From NCBI RefSeq assembly GCF_002865645.1, contig NW_020194594.1, positions 806,001 to 870,000 of the forward strand: a stretch of 64,000 nt of DNA, in the 5' to 3' direction. Origin of the DNA: Hyaloscypha bicolor E. Its lineage: Eukaryota > Ascomycota > Leotiomycetes > Helotiales > Hyaloscyphaceae. Of this stretch, positions 33,413-45,150 are shown piece after piece. A program made the translations under genes and the position numbers. The number at the start of each line of letters is the position of its first letter. The stretch's first letter is position 1. The notes under the pieces were generated by a model that saw only the letters and a list, made by a program, of their open reading frames with translations, ran no database searches and was not told the DNA's origin.

Positions 33413-35478
33413 CTAAGCTTGAAGTAGTCTTACTTTCATCTTAGCAATCGCTATCATCCTCTCCTTCATAGTAAGAATGTCCAATCCCGAGAGTTGCTCC
33501 ATTGAAACTTCGGCGCCAATGTCATCCCGCACTTCGCATTTGGTGCAAAAATCGAGAGTCGGGAAAGCAGTAGTGTCCTTTGCTCTCCTGACGACAGGGC
33601 TTGCTGAGCCAGCCAAGAGAATGGCAGCGCAGAGTAGCCAGCTCACTCCACTCAGTACAATATATGCGATCAAACTTCTACAGCCGACAACGATGTTATA
33701 TCTCAGCACCGCTGGCAATATGGCTGTGTCTGGCTCCGTAGTTGGGAAGACCGAAAGAATGGCGCTTCCGATAGCTGTGCTGTTATCGAATCCGAGACCG
33801 CGCTCCAGGTCCGCAAAGTCCTTTGCTTGGCAGTGGTAGATGGTTAGGGTAAGTAATGACTGTAGCCCAGCGACTGCCCGCGCGTTTCCGGCAGCATCAT
33901 TGCGCGGGAGGGCGTCGATGCCGTGAAAATACCACCATATAAAATACGGGAGTGCTGGCATCCTAGAGCCAAATACGGCAAATGGACTGATGAGAGTCGT
34001 GTTGCTGCTGTCTGCTCCTAGAATGATGTCAAAGGCTTGCAGGAGCTCGGTCGCGTTTATCGAAGCGTCAATTGTTGGAATATTGGAGAATTTGTGGGAC
34101 AAAATCGTTCCATTGAATCTGCCGTACGCGACCGTGGCACGATGGTAAGATGTTCGGACGCTTGTACTCCAGCCGTCACCATCGCGCCAGGTGGTACTAT
34201 TAAAGCATTTGTCAAAGTTTAGGGTTAAAGAGCAAAGGGTAAGGTCTAATCAGACAGTCAGTGGTTCGTTAATCGCAGTAGGGTAGTTGCAATTCTACTC
34301 ACGGGCTTGGACCCCTCCATCTGCACCATTCTTCAAGCAAAGTGCGAACGCAAACAGCTCAGAACCGTACACTCCGCCCTCGGTTTCCGTATTGTACGTC
34401 CAATTTTGCGTGCCCTGTTCAAATTCAAAGAGATAGCCTTGTTGATCAATGGCTAGGTAAGCATCCGCCTCCATAGAGTTGTTGGTTTCTAAAACTTGTT
34501 GCACAGAATTTTCGATTCCCCCAGGAACAAAAAGTGTGGTCAGACAGTTCGAACCGATTCGTGCGTGATTTTGGCGCGCGCAATTTTCCCGGTTACTGCC
34601 TTCCGTTATGTCGACAGTCCTCGTAGTGTCGGATACAAATTCATTGAAGCCAGTTGAGTAAAGCAGGTCGGTTGCTGGTGCCCATAATCGTGCAAGTGAG
34701 GCGTTGAAAGTACCGATTCCGAAGCCGTAAACGGGGTTTGTTTCGACGCGATAGAAGGTTGCTCTTGTTTCAACATTGCCTAAAACGGTGTCAGCAATTT
34801 CGATCAGAATATTTGGGAATGGGATCTATGGAAATGTATGATGCTATCTATCACTCACTCATAACCACTATATTCAAGACGGGGACTAAGGCTATTGCGA
34901 TCAAACGTACTACACTCCATAATCGAGTGACAATTCCAACTTTCCCTCTCCAAGCAACGATGCTAACCAAACTCGAAAATCCCGATCCTTCTTGTAAGAC
35001 CAGATAATCTAGGAAGCCGAGGCCGCGAGGAGGGTTATTACGGGCAACAAGAATAGTTTGCAGTGTATTGAATGCAGCTGCAATCGTTGCAGCAAGCATC
35101 ACACCTCCTACCTCAGACAATATTCTGAGTATGAGAAGTGCGCTGCTGGGTGAACTGCCTATAACGCGAAGGTGTGACACTGATTGTGGATAAAATGCAT
35201 AAGTTGTAGTGAGGATAGGGAATATCAAAGCCAGAATTGCCGACACCCATGAGAGAGAGATATGCCCAAATAATTTTCTAGTCATTTCTGTGCATTCTCG
35301 AAGCAAGCCTAGCAAGTAGTGCTTGATCGTAGAAATAAGCGAGACCTTTACCACCTTTCTATACTCTTTGGCACCACTGCAAAAACATTGATTAGTGATC
35401 AGTGATTTGGAGGTAGGAGTAGGAAGAGCCTTCTTACCAATTGACCTTTTCAGGAGGCATTACGTCTGTCTTCTGCAT
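33413..35478 (-). CDS. Fungal multi-pass membrane protein with large extracytoplasmic domain
   Basis: Four exons: 35438-35478, 34859-35376, 34303-34779 and 33413-34245. Introns are 61, 79 and 57 bp and all phases match, giving 622 aa. The start reads MQKTDVMPPEKVNCGAKEY. The N-terminal half has hydrophobic segments (SWVSAILALIFPILTTTYAF, GGVMLAATIAAAFNTLQTIL, LIAIALVPVLNIVVM). A polar region of about 350 residues follows, with several Cys (ENCARQNHARIGSNCL, LNFDKCFNSTTW) and potential N-glycosylation sites, then a C-terminal helix (SLIAYIVLSGVSWLLCAAIL) and a cytosolic tail. The segment NNPPRGLGFLDYLVLQ appears in uncharacterised ascomycete membrane proteins as I recall them. No enzymatic motif is recognised. 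The clean exon structure argues for an active gene. Confidence 0.75.
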
Positions 35479-36488
35479 TTGCAGTTGATAACGTGCAAAG
35501 GCTTGTTGATGCGTTGATGTACGTATCGGGTAGCTAGACAAAACTGTTTAGTTGGATAATGCGTTAAATATTTTGAGGGAAACTTTAAAAGCAGGGGTTG
35601 GAATCGTTTTGCTCTAGAGTGAGTTCGGGGGCTGATTTCGAGGCTGTCCCCTGGTCTCGATGGGCGAACAATTAAGACTACTTAAGACTTTTTTACGACG
35701 AGGCTTGGTGAGAGAATAAATTCTGGAGCTGCCGTTCCCGATTCCGATGTTTTGTACAGTGATTGGATAATCTACTCAGTCGGGCGTGTTGCGGGTTCCT
35801 CCCCACACTCGGGCGTGTCTTTTCGCCTTGTTCTGTACGACTAGGTACAATGCGCCACAAAAGGAGAAGATCCGTGGTGTTTCCTAATGAGAGGACAGCA
35901 AAGTGGCAATAAGCATATGGATAAAATAATTGCCTCATATGTTTGCAGTCTCACTGGGCTATTGCGAACCTCATGGTTGTAAGTAATCATACATACTAGC
36001 AATTTCAAACTGAGCTTAAATATTATCTGCTGCCTTGAACCCGGCTGCGGTGGTCATTTGAAACTGTGAATAGCTTAACCGGGCGTAGCTGTCTCGGAAC
36101 TTGCCAGAAGTTGAGTATAGGAGATTCAAATATCGCCATTTTCGGCAAGTATGGTTGTGTCCCCCGGACCAATCGGAGCCAAAAGAGAATATGCGATTAA
36201 AGCAAGACGAAGACTTGTCACCATACCTTAAGAGAGCCAAAACGGTACCCTTGAGTGCTAAAATAAAAATAATAAAAAAATAAAAATAGATAGCCTCCAG
36301 GTGAACGCTCAGGTTTTCTCCGTGTGTGCCGGAGTTGCTCAGGCTTTTCTCAGACATACTCGCCCTCGAAAACATTGTACTGTTTCGCCCCCACTCTGCT
36401 TTGAGTACATTTTTGACCAAGTACGAAAGCAACACCAAGTCCAAGAGTAATTGACAAAAGTCGGTTCTCGAGTATGAAGAAACAATAG
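35479..36488. other. Intergenic, nothing convincing
   Basis: Divergence/3' region between the two membrane-protein genes. A 163-codon minus-strand frame at 36016-36507 overlaps the end of the CorA-like gene. Its composition and lack of motifs suggest read-through of the 3' UTR rather than a gene. Confidence 0.45.
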
Positions 36489-38225
36489 TTACGAATTCAA
36501 ATCCCATAGCCCCTTCTCATGGTCTTGAGTTCCAGGATTCCTCTTCCTCTTAGGCCCTATCTTCGCCGACATAGGAAACTGTGCTTTCAGGCGCTGCACA
36601 ATCCGATCATAAAGCAAGAAGATTCCAACAACGAATGTCGTTAAGGCAATACCCACAACCCAAAAGAGCCAGAATTTGCCTTTTCCTGGCGCGAAACTGC
36701 CTTGAATACCCAGGATCGTTGCCACCGAAGAGAATGGCAGAAACACCATGGCCAACAGACTAAGCCTAGCAATCCCATGATTCTCGACAAGACCCTGCTT
36801 CCCCTCTCCAATCTCCACCAAAGCCGTGAGGAGCCGGATGATCTTCTCTATCCTCTGAGACGTAGCGTGAAACCAAGCATGAAGATTCACGAAATCATCC
36901 TCCCAGTCGCGAGCCTGCTCGGCACCAAGCAACGAAGTTGGATCTCGTGGCCAGGCTTGAGGTCCCCGTTTCACACATTGTTCTTTGGTCTCGTCGATGA
37001 GCTCAATGTAGAGTGTGACCCGACGGCGGTGGATGAACAACTCCTTCAGATAAGCTTCGAGATCTCGAAACCCATGCTCCTCTCTTTCGAGCTTGTATTC
37101 GATGGTTGTGATATCTCGGTTGACATATTCGTTGATCACGATCCAGTTCGAGGCCGCCAGCTGATAAAGATCACCGAGGACGAAGAAACAGTCTGAGCGG
37201 GCTAAGCGGCGGTGCGAGTCTGTCGAAAGACGTTCTTTGAGATGGCGGATAAGGGCTTCGCGGTTCGTTGCGTGTGGACCGATGTCATTGATAGATGGAT
37301 TAGCCAATGTCGGACGGCGCATGAAGCTGCGGTATACTGGAGGTCCGCAGAATCCTGTACCTGGAGGGAGCTTGAACGGGGCGTCAATGAGGAAAATGGC
37401 TGAAGAACCTTAGCTCTATAGTAATTCAAGATTTCGTATCTGTCACTTACCACTCCAGCCTTTAGACTGAGAACTCCTTTTCCCAAACCAAACCGCAATA
37501 TTCTGCTTCGTACAGAGAAGGAATTCCGGCCTCTCATCACCTCGTTCCAGTAGGTTCAATTTTCCAGCCTTTCGAGGTAGTCTCGTAATGCTCTCGTCAG
37601 GGACTAGATAATCCAGGGAAGGGTCTTGCGTGACATCTGCGCCAGCTTGGGGCCCACATTTCGATGTTGAGTTGACGGAAAGAGATTTATTGGAGATTGC
37701 GAGGCTTTGAACAAATCGTATTTGCAAGAAGTCATGCCACTTCTGGCTCGAGGGCAGGGCAGGAAGTAAGTCCATCAAATTTCCATCCTTGAACCAATCT
37801 CCATTCTTTACGTGGTCCGCGAAGAACTGCGGATTGATGTCAAAAAACCCACCTAAGAGAGCAATAGTCTCTGGGCAGACATTTTCAACCAGAAAGATGT
37901 TGCAGGCTTCATTTTGGTCTTGTAGGTGAGGAAGGTATTCGGCCAACTTTGTGGTACCCTCGAAATCTCGGCGGTTGATGCTGGATTGGCCGGACTCCTG
38001 AGATTCGTTTGTGTTGGCTATAAGGATCGTGAATTTTGGGGCGCTTCCACAAGTATCCTTCTTAATGTTCACAAAATCATCGAGTCCTTTGTATCCAGGT
38101 GAAGTGTCGTTCAAACGACGAATTAGAGCGCAATAGTCCTGAGAAGACTGGAACAATGAGTTGGCCATTGTGAAACTGCGTTCAATGTAGGAGAAAGAAA
38201 AGCTCTGGCCTCCGGAGAGCGACAT
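36489..38225 (-). CDS. CorA-like magnesium transporter family protein lacking the GMN motif
   Basis: Two exons, 37451-38225 and 36489-37399, with a 51-bp intron, give 561 aa starting MSLSGGQSFSFSYIERSF. The N-terminal half is the soluble domain (FVNIKKDTCGSAPKFTILI, FFDINPQFFADHV, LPRKAGKLNLLERGDERPEF). Long helices follow, with SNWIVINEYVNRDITTIEYK, a recurrent signature of fungal CorA-like proteins. Two C-terminal membrane helices lie near residues 470-491 (LSLLAMVFLPFSSVATILGI) and 501-522 (FWLFWVVGIALTTFVVGIFL). Classical CorA has GMN at the end of the first helix. Here the position reads GIQ, so ion selectivity, or transport itself, may differ. The location is presumably the plasma membrane or an organelle membrane. 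Confidence 0.8.
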
Positions 38226-39505
38226 CTTTTATTCTTAGGGTAGCACTCCAGTAGGATTTGAAGATATGCAGGCGGGATCAAGAATGGAAGCACGCAGCTT
38301 GTGGCGTCATGGAGGAGCCTTACCAGGGCTGCCTAAGACAAATGAAGCCATTAAGCGAGTTAAACCAGGCTAAAAAGAAATGAACTTGTGGGGGGGGCAT
38401 AAGGCTGCCAAGTACTTTACGTAAAGAGAATTCTCAGACTCATTGTGATCAGGATCACCTCTTGAAGGTTCTGTTCCCGCACGTCTTATTATTTCTCCAA
38501 AGGGGTTCCAACCCCTAAAACTGTAACCGTCATTGAATACATTAGGGCGCCGCTGCTCTGGAAACAGCCGTAGCAGTGAAGAGAATGAGCACCTTGGGAG
38601 AAGGGAAGAACTCGATTGGTATACGACGTCGGGGTAGTGTAGTGAATATCAAATACACTTGAGGCAAGAAGCAGTTGTCTCTGATGTACAGCACCGTCGG
38701 AGAGATCGAGAGCAAATTTCTCGACGTTAGGACTCGCCGTGAAAGGAGGTGTGTTGCTGCGGCCAGGGTCTTCTTTTTCTTGACCGGCGGACGCAGTAAG
38801 TTCTGGATAGGATAGTGCGTCCATCCGCGTTGAAATTTTGGAGATTTTGTGTGCGAGAAAATGAAAGAAATTCAGGAATGCAGTGTAGAGGCAAGTCAGG
38901 AGGATTGGGACCGGAAATCCGAGAATTTGATGTATTTAATAGGTAGAATGGCAAAAAAAAAAAAAAAAAAAAAAAGGCACAAATATCTACAAGAGAGAAG
39001 TTGCGCATGAGTTGCTTCTAGTTCCTAAGAATTGAAGTATCTTGTTCTGTAGTATCCCAAAGGAGGGGGATGTTGCTCTCTAGCCCTTGATTTCTAAACC
39101 AAAAGAAAGGGGTGCTTAACGTCGAAATTCCTCACGTGCTTTGGAATCTGGATGGCAATACAAGACGACCGTCCAATACAAAGATCACGCCTTTGAAGAT
39201 TCTCACATTCGTTTAACTCGAAGTAGGCAAGAAGGACACGTCTTATCTCGCAATGCAAAAGGGAGACGTGCCAGGCTCCTCCACAGCAAGACCTTCCTTT
39301 TCGATAATTCTCAATGACTACGTCTCCTTGAGCACATTGAAGTGTATCCTTCGAAACTACTAACACGGTAATGTAAGAGAAACAATCATATAGGGAGAAG
39401 ATGCACTCAACACATCCAAGGCGCAGATTCAACTCCGAGAACAAGCCCCAACACCAAAGCAAAAGGAGCAACAGAAGAGAACTACGAGCACAACACTTGA
39501 GCACA
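38226..39505. other. Intergenic, with a poly-A run
   Basis: It contains an unbroken run of 23 A (38953-38975) and a 111-codon minus-strand frame (38489-38824) without recognisable features. No supported gene. Confidence 0.45.
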
Positions 39506-41206
39506 TCATTTAAACTCAAGGAATACCTCATAATTCAGGTTGCCCACAGCAATGCAAGAAACGCAGATGGAATGCGGCGTTTCCCTGCGGCATCGAGTTT
39601 TGTACAATCGACAGCGGGAACATGTCGTTGGTATAAGATCCTCAGCATCAGATAGGCTCTGGGTTGCGAAATTGGTGGGAAGAGCAGTTGATTGAACCGA
39701 GTCGGGAACGTCATTTTTAAGGTCAAGCATGCGGTCATGCAAGTTTTTGGGTGTGTTAATTGGGGGCTTGAGTTTGGGTTTGGGCGTTAGGTTCGAGCTC
39801 TTCAGGCAGCTCTTAAACATTAGTTCGGCGTAAGTTTGTGGTTGATATTCATCTGAATCCTGATAACCGGAGTCGGCTGTCAGGTTCGACGCAAGACTGC
39901 GATGTGACCATGGTCTGGCGGAAGGCAACTCAGGCCCGGGAAATTGCTTCGCCATTGCAACTTCTCCGGGTCCAAAAGCGGCCGACGGATTTGAGAGGCG
40001 GCCCTCGGGGAATTCAGTGGAGAGCCCTTTTGCTTTCGCTGACTCCGGATGGGAGCTAGGCCCAGTAATATATCCGATGAATGTACAAGAAGGGTGGTCG
40101 GGAAGCATATCCCAGACAGATATCAGCATCGACAGAACGATCAATGTTGAAAAGCTTGGATAGACGGCTTCAATCTTGGCCCGCTTTCCAAGAAAGGGTA
40201 CGCTCTCCAGCCACCGTAGGCACTGCTGCATGTCCAGTGGGCCTTGGTTTTGCTCTAAGCCTAGCTTGACCAAGACATGAGGAGTTCGGAATTCTACCAA
40301 GTCCCTTCTGCTCAAAAGTGGACAGGGAGCTGTATGGGAATCCTCAAAGTCAATGTCCATCGCATCCATGAATGTCGATAGCCTTGTAGGTTCTTCCAGA
40401 GGAGGCACTTGTTCTGGAGGCTGGAGGATTTGTCGTGGACAAAACTCAATACCAGGAAGCTTCGAGTCTGCTGTATAGTCGATATGAATTGGCGTGGTGC
40501 ACCACTATAACCTCCTCCCCTTTCTGCCTTTCTTCGTCTCCTTCAACTTTAATTGAAACAAAATCTCCGCATGAAGACAAGAGGTCGAGAATCTCCGTTT
40601 ATTGATCCAGTTATCGAGCACTTCGATCAATGTGTTCGTGAAAGAGTACTCGCCAGTTGGAGAAGCTCGGGATTCGAAGCCACACGTGACGATGGCTTCC
40701 ATGGTTCCGTACTGAGAGCGCATTGTTGAGCTTGCTGCCGCACATGTGTCGAGCAGGATGAGAACGTCTGATCTTGCTTTTGCGATGAGACTTTGGATTG
40801 CGGATCAGTCGACGGAGGTATAGTCTGGGCCTTGGCCGCATGTCCACTCCGCTTGTCTTGCGTTGCTAATTCTCCCGTGTCCAGCATAGTACAGGATGAA
40901 AAGATTGCGGTCATTATCTGCTGATCGCAATAGGTCAATGGACTTGCTCATGAGTTCTAGATGGGAGTCGCGGCTTGGTATCAGCCAGGTATCGGTCTTG
41001 AAGCCATAATCTTGGAATTTCTCGTCCAGGGGATGCAATTCGGGCTCCATTCCAAGTCCACCATATTACCAGCGCATCAAGTTCACGCTGACAGTATCAT
41101 AACGAGTGCGGCCTTTATTTGGGAAGGCAGCTTTCCGCAGCCTCGTTGAGGTCGGTGGCGAAGGCTGAGATGTCTGTGATATGATACTTGGCGCTGGAAG
41201 TATCAT
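39506..41206 (-). pseudogene. Caspase-like (C14) protein gene with three in-frame stops
   Basis: One reading frame, without any shift, runs from ATG 41206 (MILPAPSIISQTSQPSPP) to 39506 and would give 566 residues. It is interrupted by TAA 41066-41068, TGA 40805-40807 and TAG 40505-40507. The caspase fold is clear: RYDTVSVNLMRW, HPLDEKFQDYGFKTDTWLIP, the His motif LFILYYAGHGR, AEWTCGQGPDYTSVD, the Cys motif DVLILLDTCAAAS, and MEAIVTCGFESRASPTGEYS. The C-terminus has C-x2-C-x6-C-x8-C-x2-C (within TTCSRCRLYKTRC and SICVSC), like an incomplete Zn2Cys6 knot. All three stops can arise from sense codons by C-to-T or G-to-A. Caspase-like proteases of fungi are linked to cell death; this allele should yield only fragments unless stops are read through. 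Confidence 0.75.
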
Positions 41207-43191
41207 GGGACGAGCCTGAGATGTTGGTATTCAGGGAACCTCTGCCCTGAGGACTTTAGATGTGTAGATGCGTCGCTTGGTACTGGGCATACTGTAGCCT
41301 CGTCGCCAGACGAGAGGACATCGAACGCGGGGTCCATCCCACACAGCCTTGGGAAATTAACTCTCCTCGGTCGGTATGGTTAGTGAACGAATGAATATTA
41401 GAGATTTGTTGAGTGAGATTATAGGAGGGAAGCATCTAGAAGAGAGGCTATAATAACGCTGATAGAAGGAGAGGACTAGTGGAGGAGGCGCTGCTTCGGG
41501 TGACAAGGCTGCGCTCTGGCTGCAAGCTTAGTCACCCAGCCCTCAGCCAATAATCTGCATCTTAAGTGATCGTACCCAACTACAGCACCTCTCCGATGCA
41601 GTACAGTTAGAAATGCATAGAAACATATCATTCTCATTGATCCGGTTTCCTATCTCTCTTCAAGGATCTCTTTGTCCGCCTGTACGCTGTTGAGAAGAGT
41701 TAGAGGAGTCATTTATAACAAGTCTAAAGGGTATTTAGTTGGTGCGATGGAGCAAGACAATTTCACTGGGTTCACTTGGTACGGTAGGGTGAATATTCAA
41801 GAGGTCAAAGTTAACAAAGCCAGGTTATAACTCTACCAAGCCCGAACTCAAGATTCCGGACGTAATATCCCATCAAGACCAGCAAGTTCGTTAGAGGATT
41901 ACCGCAACTAGTATGCGAATCACGCAACCGAGCCCAGGGATTGAGCCTTTATTGCAAGAAAGGGGGAAACTAGCACAATAACCACGACTTGAAGGCTGAG
42001 GGCCTAATTCTAATCAAGACGAGGTTGACGCGTAGCATCAGAAGACATTCAGGACAAGCAATTCCCTTTAAAGATAGATACTGAAGCAGGGAATCTAGAA
42101 ATAACGAACTAATCAATGGCAATGGACGTTTTATGATACTGTTTCCAAGCAAGTGCAATCACCCTCTGACTGAAGACACAGCCAACAATAAGGCATTTCC
42201 CTCTGCCGCACGAAAGTAATAACGACAAATTCCGAGAAGAGAAACAAGTGCAAATCCAATCTCAACAAAGACTCAACTTTGAATTCACCTGACACAACCC
42301 ACAAAAACCTCATGCCCTTCTCCTCTTCTCCCTGGATAACTTATCCATCGTTCTTATCCAACAAAGAGATAAGGTTCATAGTTGCGGTACGAATACGCGA
42401 CTTGCAAAGTTCGAGCTCGCCTTCTATGGTTCCCGATTTAGACTGCCGAGATCGGGATGGATGAATGAATGACTGCATTGCCTCATATATTGGGGCCGAG
42501 ATGCGATACAACTCTCGAGCTGAGAATGAAAGTCAAATATATTGGCCGTTTAATCGGATCCCGCCATACAGTCTGAGATCGGGGTGGGGGGTTGATTCCT
42601 GCTTGGGATGGCTGAGTTTTGGAGCTAGGGAAGAGGTGTGCGGTTTGAAAAGATGTGAGGAATGCACGATGCTTAGAGAGCTCCCCGCTTGGGGAAGCAT
42701 ATCTTGTTTGTAAGAGTGATAGAAGGGAAGGGTAGTATGCACGGTGATTAGATGGCTCTTTTTTCCCAGCAGAGAGTTGGATGGAAACTGTTCAACGTCG
42801 CCCTTCATACTCTATGTATCTGTTAGAGAAAGAACATGGTGCTGCTCCTACTAGCATGATGCGAAAACCCACGCCTTCCTGATATGTATTAAAAGCAGAA
42901 ACAAAGGAGAATTGTGCCTGTCTTTGGTATAAAGCGTAGCGGCGACATCGATTTCCATGCAAGCAAACAAGAAACAGAGATTCCAGTGAGAAGCATTAAC
43001 GCCATTGCATGCCAGCGTCATTCTCTGTCGTCTGCAAAGCCCAGTTAATCAGCCAACGTTGCCAATGCATCGAATATCCATCCTCGCTCCCCCCAACTTC
43101 CAATCCCCAATCTAATCATCGTATCCATCCGTAAATATCGTGATAATGTCCAGTCGAGAGCAGTGTCCGGGCCGTCGTATCCATGAATCAT
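41207..43191. other. Intergenic, nothing recognised
   Basis: Nearly 2 kb with only short random frames on both strands (for example 42465-42808). No motif or splice-consistent coding signal is seen. Confidence 0.45.
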
Positions 43192-43646
43192 TCAAGCAAC
43201 AGCGACCTTCTCCCCGCCACTCAACAAAACCTTCTCATTCTCCACGTCCATACCCTTGGGGACACCCCGCTTCCGCATAACCGCATCCTGGCCGCCCATT
43301 CTCCGGCCTAGCGCGCGCTCCAGCTTCGCCCCCAGCGCCAGCTTGCTCAGGTTCTCGCTCTTCTCGGTGCTCGGGACGTAGCGCTGCGTGGCCAGCTTCT
43401 TGTTCTCCAGCTTCTCGAGCCCCTCCTCGATGTCCTTGATTTCTTGCTGTGCGGAGGCGGAGGAGAGGGAGGTCTTGACGGTGTTGGCGACCGAGGGGGC
43501 CATGCTGTAGGTGCTGAAGCGGGTGGAGGCACGTTTGGAGGACAGCTGCGGAGAGGATATTATGTCAGCGGATGCGACAACGGCGAAGCGTGGCGAGGAG
43601 GGATTGTGATGGGAGAGAGGGGGGGGGAGCTTACACTTGGTGCCAT
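43192..43646 (-). CDS. Small conserved-looking fungal protein (121 aa)
   Basis: Two exons, 43635-43646 (12 nt, MAPS) and 43192-43545, are separated by an 89-bp intron (GTAAGC to CGCAG) and give 121 aa. The protein is helical and charged: residues 31-55 form a likely coiled coil (QQEIKDIEEGLEKLENKKLA). A basic block follows with LGAKLERALGRRMGGQDAVM and MRKRGVPKGMDVENEKVL. It has no signal peptide or membrane helix. The frame is open far upstream (to 44295), but that extension is GC-rich, low-complexity promoter DNA. The choice of the 12-nt first exon rests on the splice sites and the sensible N-terminus. I do not recognise a named family. Confidence 0.65.
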
Positions 43647-43683
43647 GATGGGGCGAGATGACTCGAGAGAAGCGCCCATTGTG

Positions 43684-43710
43684 GTGATGTGATGTGATGT
43701 GATGTGATGT
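43684..43710. repeat. GTGAT pentanucleotide microsatellite
   Basis: About five perfect tandem copies of GTGAT lie just upstream of the small gene's start, in its presumed promoter. The same region also has short runs of AAAGTC (44525-44546) and GTTGGC (about 44304-44321). Confidence 0.85.
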
Positions 43711-45150
43711 TTCAGGATCCGTCGCTTCCGATCTGTTGCTCAGCTCGACTCGGCTCGACTCGATATTCTCTCCGATAGCTTGGCTGTGTGCTTGTGGCTC
43801 GCAGAAGGAGATCGCAGATGTGGGATTCGCGCGTTGATGGAGGTTTGGTTGTTGTGCGAAGGTCGGAAAGTGGACTTGCTCTAGTGCGATCTTGGGGCGG
43901 TCGGAGGCGTTTGGGTTGCCACGAGGTAGCGGATCAATCTCAAACACGAGTTCCCTGAAAGTGGGTCGAGAGCCTTTAAATGCTCTAGTAAGGGCACAGT
44001 CACAGGCCAGGCACAGGGAAAACTTTCTTTTGTCTTCTGTCGTCAAAGGGCCAGCTGTTTGAGCCTTGAGGGATCGGATGGCTGTCTGTCTGTCTGGAGG
44101 TGAAGTGAAGTGAGGTGTTCGGGCGTGAGGAAGTGAATCGCGGGGAAGAGGAAGAGCCCAGCCGCACCGTCTTTGTCCACAGAGCAACTGTACAGTACTG
44201 ATCGGGATCAGCGAGGGTCTGGTGCAATTCAATGATTCCCGGTCTGGTCGCAATGGAATTTGGCTTCGGGTTCTACAGGTACAGTATGCACGCAAAGACG
44301 TTGGCGTTGGCGTTGGCTACTGCGATGATCCGACCGCAATGCAGGCAGGCTTTGTTCCGATGCTGGTGGTGGGTTCACTGGGTTGCTCCCGGTGCAAGAG
44401 TAGATGTGGGTGTGTGCTGACTGTGTGGTACAGGAACGGTTCCTCATTCGGGACTCGAGGGAGCGCTGTGAGTGGAGGAGGGAGGAGAGGAGGGGCAGGG
44501 CAGGATTCTTCTGCAGCGGAGGGCAAAGTCAAAGTCAAAGTCAAAGGAGGGCAAAGATGGGCGGCAACCACGGACCACCACCACCAGCAGCAGCAAGCAG
44601 GCCAGTTCAGCCAGCAGGCCAGTAGCCTCGGGTATGCCGCTGCCCGTCTCAGCTGTGCGAGGTAGCCTGCTGCAGTTCCCGCACGTGGCAGCCCACCGAG
44701 AGAAGGCCGATCAGGGGCAGAAAGGGGCTTCTAGCGGCCCAGTGAAACGTGGAACTTCAGGCATTGCCCGGCACGCCACGTGAGGGAAGCCGATAAGTCA
44801 AGGCCCCATGTCGATGACTTACTGTGGTATTCACAACACTGAGAAGAACACACAAAGGCTTGTGGAACAATTATAAGACTAAGTCATCTTCTACTATTCC
44901 TTCCGTGTTAGTAACCCACACACCTACTGCTGCCTTGCAGTGGCTGTGGCAGTGGCAGGACACAACATGAAGCCGAGGCTACCCTATTGGTGCAGGCGGC
45001 TAGCGAATTAGACAACACCCACAAAATAGCAACTTCATGCTCTTCACACGTCTGACTTCCATCTCATTTCCTGCACGCTGGTCCCACCACCACCACCACC
45101 CTCCCGCATCTACCCCCACTGTCCCTTTCGCCTATTTGTCATATCTCACA
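43711..45150. other. Divergent promoter region, GC-rich and low-complexity
   Basis: Lies between the small minus-strand gene and the plus-strand TPR gene. It is rich in short simple repeats (CAGCAG, GGAGG, AAAGTC) and pyrimidine tracts. The many open frames here are composition artefacts. It likely serves as a shared promoter region. Confidence 0.5.

Noticed and set aside
38489..38824. 111-codon minus-strand frame
   Set aside because: No recognisable features and no exon partners.
43647..44295. Upstream extension of the 121-aa gene to 367 aa
   Set aside because: The extension is low-complexity and conflicts with a clean 89-bp intron behind a 12-nt first exon.
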